From contig NZ_SMAN01000006.1 in NCBI RefSeq assembly GCF_004342905.1, positions 1-64,000 on the forward strand: a DNA stretch of 64,000 bases, given 5' to 3'. The notes beneath the pieces are model-generated. The model saw only the letters and a list, made by a program, of their open reading frames with translations. It ran no database searches and was not told the origin of the DNA. Shown here piece by piece: positions 1-7,616 of this stretch; positions within the stretch are counted from its first letter, which is position 1; every line of letters begins with the position of its first letter. The DNA comes from Melghiribacillus thermohalophilus. GTDB taxonomy: Bacteria > Bacillota > Bacilli > Bacillales > Alkalibacillaceae. The translations under genes were made by a program, and so were the position numbers.

Positions 1-80
1 TTCCTTTCTATTGGTTTTGGTTTGGGTTACTATTAACAATAGAGGAAGATTCTGCATTTTTCAATTTTCAGCACACTTCA

Positions 81-764
81 TTGGGGAGAGCCAAAATTTA
101 TACAAAATACCCATTTTATGGGTCTCGTAGGATAACAGCACTGCTAAACCAAGAAGGAGTGAATATCAATCGCAAAAGAGTACAACGTCACATGCGAGAA
201 ATGGGGATTCAAGCTGTTTATCCGGGTCCAAATTTAAGTAAACGGAATCTACAACATCGAATTTATCCATATTTACTGAAAGGAGTGAACATTAACTATC
301 CAAATCACGTTTGGAGCATTGACATTACCTACATTCGACTCCAACGAAGCTGGATGTACTTAGCAGCGGTTATTGACTGGTATTCCCGCTATGTCATTAG
401 CTGGGAGCTGGATCAATCCCTAGACATTGGATTTATCCTAGATGCCGTTCAAAGGGCCTTCTCTATAGCTAAACCTGTTATCTTTAATAGTGATCAAGGC
501 AGCCATTTTACCAGTCCCAAATATATCAATCTACTAAACTCTAAGGAAGTTCAAATCAGCATGGACAGTAAAGGACGTGCTTTGGACAATATTATCATAG
601 AACGTTTTTGGCGCAACATAAAGTACGAAGAAGTATATCTAAAAGATTATGAAAGTCCAAGGGAGGCTAGAATAAATATAAGAGATTACATTGATTTTTA
701 TAATTACAATCGCCCTCATCAATCGCTAGATTATAAAACACCATCATCAGTTTATTTTAATTAA
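81..764 (+). pseudogene. IS3-family transposase OrfB, 5'-truncated
   Basis: The frame encodes the catalytic half of an IS3-family DDE transposase, which cuts and joins IS ends. The helix-turn-helix-like segment (YPFYGSRRIT, about residues 11-20), the first Asp in WSIDITYI, the second in FNSDQGSHFTS and the ERFWRNIKYE Glu are all present, and it ends normally with YNRPHQSLDYKTP. The usual N-terminal 40-60 residues are missing: similarity starts abruptly near IYTKYPF (about position 95) and the sequence before it reads through in frame without looking like a transposase. The TTG at 81 is only the first start codon in the frame and has no clear RBS. No OrfA is visible before it. It is a non-autonomous remnant, oriented towards its right end at 944. 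Confidence 0.85.
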
Positions 765-944
765 ACAGGTTCGTCATTGCCCTTCCCATCTTTGAGAAAT
801 TATCTTTCATGCGACAGAACCTGTCAAGGGAGAATACGCCCTTGACAGAACCTGCCACATGAAAGGCTTGGTTGGCAAGATGGGAAGGAGCAAAACTCAA
901 TGCACCTTAAATTTATAAAAAAGTTGTCTTGACGATGGGGTCCA
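94..944 (+). mobile_element. IS3-family element remnant with right terminal repeat
   Basis: The remnant contains the truncated transposase and about 180 bp of 3' non-coding DNA. At 923-944 the sequence GTTGTCTTGACGATGGGGTC plus CA matches the type of right inverted repeat seen in IS3/IS150-group elements (inward reading TGGACCCCATCGTCAAGAC). No matching left end is in the window, so the left half was lost or lies upstream. The left boundary is an estimate. Confidence 0.65.
781..888. repeat. Nested inverted repeat (three concentric stems)
   Basis: Three perfect stems are stacked concentrically: 781-792 with 877-888 (12 bp, CCTTCCCATCTT), 804-811 with 858-865 (8 bp, CTTTCATG) and 823-830 with 839-846 (8 bp, GTCAAGGG, loop 831-838). 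The word CAGAACCTG also occurs twice as a direct repeat inside. It lies between the transposase stop and the IS3 right end, so it may be an IS subterminal structure or a small element inserted there. Confidence 0.7.
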
Positions 945-1198
945 CTTTATTTCATATAACGGAAGTACTTCGTGCTGGAATCAACGAATTTTCAAGGCAG
1001 AAGTTTCATGATCATGTAAATAAAACAAGTACTCCGAAAAATAATATAAGTAGGAATAGGAAACTATACACGATATTTTTATAATTTGACTGTACAAGAG
1101 TATAAACTTTCAAGGGAAGTAACAACTCTGTATTTTGCAATAGAAAAGTACATAAAATTGCAAAGAAAAATACACAACTTTGCCAGCCCATATTTACT

Positions 1199-1927
1199 CT
1201 ATTGTGATTTAGATAATGCGTGTGTCACACGGTAACTGTCACCCGTAAAGCTTAATACATGGGCATGATGAATGACACGATCTACCAATGCTGCCGTTAA
1301 TCTAGGATCGACGAATATCTTGTTCCATTGGCTAAACTCCAGATTGGATGTAATAATGAGGCTCTTTTGCTCATACCAGTCTGAAATCAGTTGAAACAGT
1401 AACTCAGCCCCCTCCTTGCTAAATGGAATATATCCCATTTCGTCTAGTATGATTACATCCACCTTCTTAAAACGGCTTCTAAAAGCTTGTAGTTTTCCTT
1501 CTTTCCATACCTTCTCTAATTGATCGATTAAATCACAAACTCTATAGAAACGCACCTCATAGCCTTTTCGGCAGGCTTCTTTTCCTAAGCCAGTTGCTAA
1601 GTGAGTCTTGCCGGTTCCGGGAGAACCGGATAAAATCACATTTTTACGGCGTGAGATAAAGTTCAGTTCACATAAGTCCTTCGGATCGGTGTGGGGAGGA
1701 AAATGAATCTTCTCTCCCCATTGGAATGAGTCTAGATCATTTTTAGAAAGAAAGCGTGCCTTTTTAATTAAACGTTCGGCTTTCGCCTTCTCTCGAAGCT
1801 CAATCTCCTTCTGAAATAAGGCCTCAAGGTATTGAGTAGTATTTTCAAAAGGAATGGTTTCATAGATTTCAGCTACATTGGCGAGACGCAACGACTTACA
1901 CATTTTCTTTAAATTTGTCTCACTCAA
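1199..1927 (-). CDS. istB: IS21-family transposition helper ATPase IstB
   Basis: A DnaC-like AAA+ ATPase that helps IstA select and capture target DNA. Walker A is GSPGTGKTH (about residues 101-109) and Walker B is VIILDEMGYIPF (about 157-168), followed by the sensor segment LIITSNLEFSQW; 242 residues is normal for IstB. The TTG start at 1927 follows a GGGGGAAG RBS and overlaps the end of istA by 8 nt (TTGAGTGA), a coupling typical of IS21 operons. No frameshift is visible, so the element may be active. Confidence 0.95.
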   Translation of the reverse strand: MSETNLKKMCKSLRLANVAEIYETIPFENTTQYLEALFQKEIELREKAKAERLIKKARFLSKNDLDSFQWGEKIHFPPHTDPKDLCELNFISRRKNVILSGSPGTGKTHLATGLGKEACRKGYEVRFYRVCDLIDQLEKVWKEGKLQAFRSRFKKVDVIILDEMGYIPFSKEGAELLFQLISDWYEQKSLIITSNLEFSQWNKIFVDPRLTAALVDRVIHHAHVLSFTGDSYRVTHALSKSQ

Positions 1928-3356
1928 GAGAATCTTCCCCCTTTGTTATGTGATTAAGTTGATCATATATCTCCCAGTTCACATCATAGGGGTGATCCTC
2001 TACCTGCTGGAACTCCCGTTCCTGAATCAGTTCATAAAACCTTTCATTGATCTCTTCCATATCGTAGCTAGCCAATAAACTAATCAACCACTTGATTCGA
2101 TCTTTCCGCAGTTGGTAGTTTTCGATACTGATATATTGATAAACACGGCCAGGCAAATAAGGAGCGTATCTTGAATAGGTCACACATCTCGGCTTCCTAG
2201 CCCAGTCTTTTAAAATAGACTTCCAGGGAATATTGCGTTTACTGTGCATATATGGACGTTCGTCCTCGTACAGGATTTCTACGTTAGGAGAAACAACCTT
2301 GAATCGATTCCAATACAGTACTAAATGCAGTTGTCCGTAGTTATATCCTCTTGGAATGTACACTTTTGTTTTATCTAAAGTGATTTCTCCGTACTTATTG
2401 GCTTTTACGATTTTCTCCTTGAATACCGGATAATTTTCCTCAGGCAAAGCTAGTAGATGCTTTTCCTCCTCCTGAAGCAATTCTTGAATAGGCACCTGTT
2501 TCTGATAATGTTTTCGTTCACGATCCTTTGTTAGTTTTGCTGACAAAATTTCTGTTAAATGCTCGTAGCTTTTCACCACAGGTGCTGGTGTTACAAAGTT
2601 GTACCGGATATACACGACTTTATTTTCCACATTGCCCTTTTCATGACCACTTTTTGGATTGCACGGTTGAACCTCAAATCCATAGAAGTTCGCAAATTGC
2701 AGAAATTCTTGTGTAAATTGAGCCTCTCCCGATTGACTCCTGGCTTGGATAACAGCTGCCGTTAAGTTGTCAATTCGTAGCTTTCTAGGCACTCCCCCCA
2801 ACTGATGAAATAATGTCTTTAATCCGTATAAGAAACATTCCTGATTTTCACCTGGCAGTGCCACACAAAAGGCAGCATTGCTATATGGTAACGTCATGAC
2901 TAAGCAGTGTGAATCGATATACTTTCCGTCTTTTACAGCTTCCGTTTTTCCAAAATCGACCTGTGCTTCCCCAGGTGGGTGCTGCAATCGTTCATAATTT
3001 TTACTGCTTGTCTCTTCGTCAGCTATCTTCCCCTCTTTCCATTCTTCAATAAAGTAACATACGGTCCGATAGGACCCTGGGAATCCCATCGCTTTTAAAT
3101 CCTCATAGATCTTCTTTTTGGTTCGCCTTTGTTTTCGGCGGAGTTTTTGATCTTCCATTAACCAATCGGACACGATTTCTCCCCACTTTTCTTGATACAT
3201 CATTCCTTTCTTCATTATTTTTTTCTGTCGAGGAATCTCATCTTTATCAGCGTACTTTTTTGCAGTACGCCAATTAATGCCAAAGGTATTTGCAATTTTA
3301 TTAATCGAAAATGATTTATGATTCCGAATAAATTTGATAGAATTAATTTCAGACAT
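1920..3356 (-). CDS. istA: IS21-family transposase IstA
   Basis: DDE transposase of the IS21 family. A helix-turn-helix at about residues 10-35 (FSINKIANTFGINWRTAKKY) is followed by the rve integrase core with GEAQVDFGKTEAV (first Asp), LRIDNLTAAV (second Asp) and GHEKGNVENKV (Glu), then a C-terminal Mu-transposase-like domain. I chose the ATG at 3356 because AAAGGG lies 8 nt before it; a second ATG three codons upstream would abut the RBS. It overlaps istB. The protein looks full length. Confidence 0.95.
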   Translation of the reverse strand: MSEINSIKFIRNHKSFSINKIANTFGINWRTAKKYADKDEIPRQKKIMKKGMMYQEKWGEIVSDWLMEDQKLRRKQRRTKKKIYEDLKAMGFPGSYRTVCYFIEEWKEGKIADEETSSKNYERLQHPPGEAQVDFGKTEAVKDGKYIDSHCLVMTLPYSNAAFCVALPGENQECFLYGLKTLFHQLGGVPRKLRIDNLTAAVIQARSQSGEAQFTQEFLQFANFYGFEVQPCNPKSGHEKGNVENKVVYIRYNFVTPAPVVKSYEHLTEILSAKLTKDRERKHYQKQVPIQELLQEEEKHLLALPEENYPVFKEKIVKANKYGEITLDKTKVYIPRGYNYGQLHLVLYWNRFKVVSPNVEILYEDERPYMHSKRNIPWKSILKDWARKPRCVTYSRYAPYLPGRVYQYISIENYQLRKDRIKWLISLLASYDMEEINERFYELIQEREFQQVEDHPYDVNWEIYDQLNHITKGEDSLE

Positions 3357-3511
3357 TGTCAGCATCCCTTTCTACCTCCACTGAATTGTTATTCGACACC
3401 AAATACAGTAGAGGATATTTTAGGGGGCTGGCAAGTCTTTTTTTTATACCCAAATGATCATTGCAGGGTTATGTATTTTTTTCTTGCAAAACTATGTACT
3501 TTTATTTTGCA

Positions 3512-4744
3512 TTAAACAAATATAATGACATTTAAAAGAATTCCTCTTTTTGAATTCGTATCGCCAGAATTAAAAGGCTTAATATTAGATTCCGTTTTTA
3601 TTGGTTTGGTTTTCCTTTCTGGTATTAGCAGTGTTGTTGTTAAAAAAATCAAAGTCCATAAAGATGCAAATAGAGGATAAGTCCACCCGTGCGATTGATT
3701 GATTTCTATTATGGTTTGGTTGAATCGTAAATGTTGAAATAAATTCAATGGGGTTTGTATCGCTGATACTAAATGAGTCGTATAATAGCCAATTAATAGT
3801 GTGAAAAGACTAACGATTAAACTGTTAAAGGTTTGTTTAAACAAAGTGCTAAATAGAAATAGGAGACTGAATGAAATGAATCCTGTTCCTACAAACAATA
3901 ATATTTTGAACAAGATATAATGTAACGTTGATATAGCAAATACTTCATCTTCTGACAACATCATTTGAGGATAGATAAACTCAAATGGATGATCGTTGAA
4001 CAAAATTGGCAACAGAACCCCAATTGCTAAAACAATGATGATGTAAAAAAATAAAACAAAAAGTAAAACGGAAAATTTACTTAGAATCATCTGTGATTGA
4101 GAGATTGGTTGTGTTTTCAAAGTACGCCACGTTTCTTGTTCTCTTTCAGAGGATAAAATATTCCCAAAAATAAGTAATAACAAAACAATTCCAGATATCC
4201 CGAATAACCAATCGCTAACATCTTTTAAAAATAAATGTGGTGAAATCGGATTTTCTTCGTTTTCTATAGCTAAGTCGTGTTTAATCATCCATTGATTTTT
4301 AATGAATGCATATTCTAAATCAATTCCGTCTAATACTTGAAATTCTCCACCAGTATTTATATATTCTTTTAGGTTTTCTAGAAATTCTTGTTCAAAATTA
4401 GGGACATCATGAAACTCTTCTGCATGGATCGCACTCCTCCATTGAAAAAGTGCATTTTTCATGTTTTTAATATAGGTTGACTGTTCTGAGCCTATTTCAT
4501 CTAATTGATGATTGATTTTTTTTTCATCTAATTCTTTATCCTTTTGATTGACCTGAAAAAGTAATGGTTCCGTCGCTTCATACAATCGATGGGCCATATC
4601 ATCTTGTTGTGATACATTATGAGAATATAAATAAGTTGTAGATAAAAAAACAATGAGCATTAGCCACAGTATTTTTTTCTGCTTCCATATCTTTTTGAAC
4701 TCAAATTTAACCAGTTTCATTGTCTCTGACATCCTTTTGTCCAA
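3512..4744 (-). CDS. ABC-2 type transporter permease
   Basis: Integral membrane partner of the ATPase encoded just upstream. One membrane segment near residue 30 (WLMLIVFLSTTYLY) is followed by an extracytoplasmic domain of about 130 residues and then five or more hydrophobic segments (GISGIVLLLLIFGN, LLFVLFFYIIIVLAIGVLLPI and others). This one-plus-loop-plus-five layout is the ABC-2 pattern of small-molecule or peptide exporters. The TTG at 4744 has CAGGAGA before it; ATGs at 4732 and 4720 are alternatives. It overlaps the ATPase gene by 38 bp. Its stop codon touches the IS21 end, so the native C-terminus may have been trimmed. The substrate is not predictable. Confidence 0.8.
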   Translation of the reverse strand: MDKRMSETMKLVKFEFKKIWKQKKILWLMLIVFLSTTYLYSHNVSQQDDMAHRLYEATEPLLFQVNQKDKELDEKKINHQLDEIGSEQSTYIKNMKNALFQWRSAIHAEEFHDVPNFEQEFLENLKEYINTGGEFQVLDGIDLEYAFIKNQWMIKHDLAIENEENPISPHLFLKDVSDWLFGISGIVLLLLIFGNILSSEREQETWRTLKTQPISQSQMILSKFSVLLFVLFFYIIIVLAIGVLLPILFNDHPFEFIYPQMMLSEDEVFAISTLHYILFKILLFVGTGFISFSLLFLFSTLFKQTFNSLIVSLFTLLIGYYTTHLVSAIQTPLNLFQHLRFNQTIIEINQSHGWTYPLFASLWTLIFLTTTLLIPERKTKPIKTESNIKPFNSGDTNSKRGILLNVIIFV

Positions 4745-5606
4745 AAATCTCCTGATAACGGTATTCAGAACCCATTATTTTTTTATCGAAATCAATGATC
4801 GTTATTTGTTGGTTTAATAGCTCAAATAGAATAGTTTGTATTGGAATATGATGATGAAAGAAATAGATTTGATGATCTTCAATATGATGGAATGTTACGC
4901 CCATTTGTTTCAAAACTTCTTGAGCCTGTTCGAGTTGATCCGTTTTCAGGATGTAACAATCATTTTCATACTGAGATAAATCATCCTGAATGAATCGTCC
5001 GTCTTTTAAAAATAAAATGTGAGTCGTGATTCGATCGATTTCTGATAAGTTATGAGAAGACAATAAAATCGTCGTACCTTTGTCATGAAGTTCTAAAAGG
5101 AGATTCCTTAATCGGATAGCACTTGTTGGATCGAGTCCATTGAATGGCTCATCTAATATTAAGAGTTTAGGTCTATTTAAAATAGCCATAGTTAATAATA
5201 AATGCTGATTCATACCCAAAGAATACTTGCCAACCTTTTTGTTGAGATAACTTTTAATTCCAATACTCTGGGCAGTTGAAAGAATTTGTTGTTTAGATAT
5301 TCCTTGAATATCACCGATAAATTGCAGATGATCGTACCCCGTTAAATAGTTATAGAGAACGGAATAATCTTGCATGTAGGAAATTTCGCGAAAAATATTC
5401 GGATCTTTATGGCTTTTATTTAGGATTCTTATTTCGCCATCGTCAGCTTCAATAAGGTTAGTAATAATATTTAGCAGCGTTGTCTTACCCGAACCATTCG
5501 GACCGACTATAGCCATGATTGTCGGTTCTTCTATTTGAAAGGTAATGTTTTGAAGTATATTCTCCTTTCCATATGATTTATTGATACGTTCAACGTTTAA
5601 GATCAT
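4707..5606 (-). CDS. ABC transporter ATP-binding protein
   Basis: Nucleotide-binding subunit that would power the adjacent permease. Walker A is GPNGSGKTT (about residues 36-44), the Q-loop region is SYMQDYS, the signature is KYSLGMNQ (an LSGGQ variant), Walker B is LLILDEPFNGLD and the H-loop is LLSSHNLSE. The start at 5606 has a GGGGGGAG RBS and fits the family N-terminus MILNVERINKSYG. A C-terminal tail of about 80 residues follows the nucleotide-binding fold, as in bacteriocin or antibiotic export ATPases. Codon use is AT-rich compared with genes after 10 kb, a possible sign of transfer. Confidence 0.88.
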   Translation of the reverse strand: MILNVERINKSYGKENILQNITFQIEEPTIMAIVGPNGSGKTTLLNIITNLIEADDGEIRILNKSHKDPNIFREISYMQDYSVLYNYLTGYDHLQFIGDIQGISKQQILSTAQSIGIKSYLNKKVGKYSLGMNQHLLLTMAILNRPKLLILDEPFNGLDPTSAIRLRNLLLELHDKGTTILLSSHNLSEIDRITTHILFLKDGRFIQDDLSQYENDCYILKTDQLEQAQEVLKQMGVTFHHIEDHQIYFFHHHIPIQTILFELLNQQITIIDFDKKIMGSEYRYQEIFGQKDVRDNETG

Positions 5607-6120
5607 GGTTTCTCCCCCCGGGTTTTCTAGTGATATTTTCATTGTTTGTTGAAAAAATACCGGTTAATCAATTACATCCCCTTCTTTTTTCCAAAAAAGG
5701 AAAAAATCAAAAATGAAGATGGAACGTGTTTGTCTTCCCGGTTGCGTACAACGAACACAGTAGTGGGTCCCAACCAGGATATCGTTGTAAACGGGTGATT
5801 CACATGTTTCCAAACGGGATTCAGTTTTCCGACTGGTGGGTGCCGTCCTCATGGACATTGAAGGGATGGGTATCAGGTGAGAGATATCTAAACAGGGATG
5901 AATACTGGGACTGGCTCAATAAACAGTCTATTAAGAAACAACAGAGCAGAGAATCGTTCATGATGCCGTCGAGGTTCAAGGGCGGACTGTGGAATACCGC
6001 TCCAGGCGAAGATCTGCCGGGGAAGCTCTCTGACACTTTGTTTTACTATTATTTGTCATATTATGTTCGAGTGTATCTGATTTATACTATTTAATTAAAA
6101 GTCAAAATGGTAAATTCCAT
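5607..6120. other. Intergenic region with a protein-like relic
   Basis: It holds the divergent-looking 5' side of the ATPase gene and a more GC-rich stretch at about 5730-6030. A plus-strand frame there (5726-6094) encodes a Trp-rich, protein-like segment (for example GERYLNRDEYWDWLNKQS), but I see no RBS and no family I recognise. It could be debris of a lost gene. No terminator with a clear T-run was found. Confidence 0.4.
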
Positions 6121-6753
6121 TCATGTTTGCTTTCTGTTTAAGAAATATTGGCCTGAGTAAAATAGAATGATGCCTATAACCAGATTCGAAAGGCTTTTTA
6201 TGAGAACGTCGTTCAAAGTAGGTACGGTGGTGTTAAAATACATTGCATGGTACCAGGGCAGTTGGGACTTAGCAAAATATTCACCAGATACATAGAATCC
6301 AATGAAAATAAAGGGAAGGATGATATTTTTAGTTAATGTTGTCAAAGAAAATCCTAAACCGGCAAAAAACACTGCTTCAGTAGCATATGGTATTAGCAAT
6401 GCTATAAAAGAAGCTTCCTTTAGCTTTATAAACATCACGATGATCAGGATCAGCAGCAATATCAGGTACAGCACAAAAAAGACAGAGACACGTTGCAAAC
6501 CATGATATATAGATGGGACAGGATATGTAAATAACAGGTCACGATTTCCTTCTTCATAATACTCATAGAATAAGAATATGGGCCACCAGCAAGCGGCCGG
6601 TATAAATAAGAATTCAAAGAACTGCAGCTGATACGGTTGAAAATTTTCTGCTAAAAGCACCGGAATGATGATCACAAGAAATAAGCCTATAGGAAGAAAA
6701 AATGCACCTTTCATGGACTTGATTTCCAATGGGATATTTACGTTCTGTTTCAA
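6121..6753 (-). CDS. ABC transporter permease, six-segment membrane protein
   Basis: A 210-residue polytopic protein with about six hydrophobic segments (GAFFLPIGLFLVIIIPVLL, VSVFFVLYLILLLILIIVMF, FIALLIPYATEAVFFAGLGF, IILPFIFIGFYVSG and a C-terminal LVIGIILFYSGQYFL). It starts at a TTG (6753) whose TG overlaps the TGA of the ATPase gene, with AAGGA before it. It is the last gene of a three-gene minus-strand operon with 7613-9703 and 6750-7616 and is presumably the second membrane subunit. No substrate can be assigned. Confidence 0.75.
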   Translation of the reverse strand: MKQNVNIPLEIKSMKGAFFLPIGLFLVIIIPVLLAENFQPYQLQFFEFLFIPAACWWPIFLFYEYYEEGNRDLLFTYPVPSIYHGLQRVSVFFVLYLILLLILIIVMFIKLKEASFIALLIPYATEAVFFAGLGFSLTTLTKNIILPFIFIGFYVSGEYFAKSQLPWYHAMYFNTTVPTLNDVLIKSLSNLVIGIILFYSGQYFLNRKQT

Positions 6754-7616
6754 TGCTTATCATTCCTTATCAAATAAAGATATGCATCTTCCAGTGTAGG
6801 TGTACACGGTTCCGAATGTTCAGGAGGATCGTCTGATAAAAAGCGGACAACCTGCTCCCCTTCTTGAATATTTATGGATATGATATGTTTTTCTTCCAAT
6901 GTATCTAATTCGCTGTCGTTCATTACCTTTTTCCATACCTTATTTTCAGCCAATTGAATCAGATCTTTTAAAGAACCCTGCTGAATGAATTTGCCATGAT
7001 TTATGATACCTGCATTCGTACAAACCGTTTCAATATCTTCGACGATATGGGTAGACAGAATAATGATACGATCTTTTGAAAGCCGTTTTAAAACTCGCCG
7101 AAATCTTGCCCGTTCTTCTACATCTAGCCCGGCTGTTGGCTCATCGACGATTAAGATTTTAGGGTCTCCTAACAGGGCCTGGGCAATTCCCAGCCTTCTC
7201 ATCATACCTCCTGATAAATGTTTTATTTTGACGGCAGATTGCTCGGACAGGTTCACCTGGCTTAAAATATCCTGGATGACAGATTGACGTTCCTTTTTAT
7301 CTTTAATCCCTTTCAATACCGCAATGTGGTCTAAACATTCGTTTACGTTTAAGGAACGATAGGCTGAGAAATGCTGGGGTAAATAACCAATCAGCTGTTT
7401 CACCTTCATTTCATGCAACGACCAATCCAAACCTTCATACGTAATTCTTCCGGAAGTCGGTTTTAGAATCGTAGCTAAAATCTTCATGAGCGTGGTTTTT
7501 CCAGCTCCATTGGGTCCCAAAAGTCCAAAGGTGCCCCTGATCGTTAAAGATAAATCATGTAAGGCTGTATGTTTCTTAAATTGTTTTGTTAAATGTTCTA
7601 TTGAAATGACACTCAT
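6750..7616 (-). CDS. ABC transporter ATP-binding protein
   Basis: ATPase subunit of the exporter encoded by its two neighbours. Walker A is GPNGAGKTT (about residues 34-42), the Q-loop is GYLPQHF, the signature is LSGGMMRR, Walker B is ILIVDEPTAGLD and the switch His is in LSTHIVEDIE. The Leu-Ser-Gly-Gly-Met-Met-Arg-Arg signature and the length of 288 residues are typical of ABC-2 export ATPases. It overlaps the upstream permease/ectodomain gene by 4 nt (ATGA) and the downstream permease by 4 nt, so the three are probably co-translated. Confidence 0.92.
   Translation of the reverse strand: MSVISIEHLTKQFKKHTALHDLSLTIRGTFGLLGPNGAGKTTLMKILATILKPTSGRITYEGLDWSLHEMKVKQLIGYLPQHFSAYRSLNVNECLDHIAVLKGIKDKKERQSVIQDILSQVNLSEQSAVKIKHLSGGMMRRLGIAQALLGDPKILIVDEPTAGLDVEERARFRRVLKRLSKDRIIILSTHIVEDIETVCTNAGIINHGKFIQQGSLKDLIQLAENKVWKKVMNDSELDTLEEKHIISINIQEGEQVVRFLSDDPPEHSEPCTPTLEDAYLYLIRNDKH

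Larger units (their letters stand above)
1136..3511 (-). mobile_element. IS21-family insertion sequence (istA-istB)
   Basis: A complete IS21-type element with both genes on the minus strand. Its ends are long imperfect inverted repeats: 1136-1186 (TGCAATAGAAAAGTACATAA onwards) and the complement of 3461-3511 (TGCAAAATAAAAGTACATAG onwards), each continuing through AAAAATACA-type blocks as IS21 ends do. No convincing target duplication is seen (left flank CTGTATTT, right flank TTAAACAA), which suggests either a rearrangement after insertion or ends slightly different from those placed here. The right end abuts the stop codon of the ABC permease gene at 3512. Confidence 0.85.

Noticed and set aside
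1136-3511. Target-site duplication of IS21
   Set aside because: The 4-8 bp on each side of the ends do not match.
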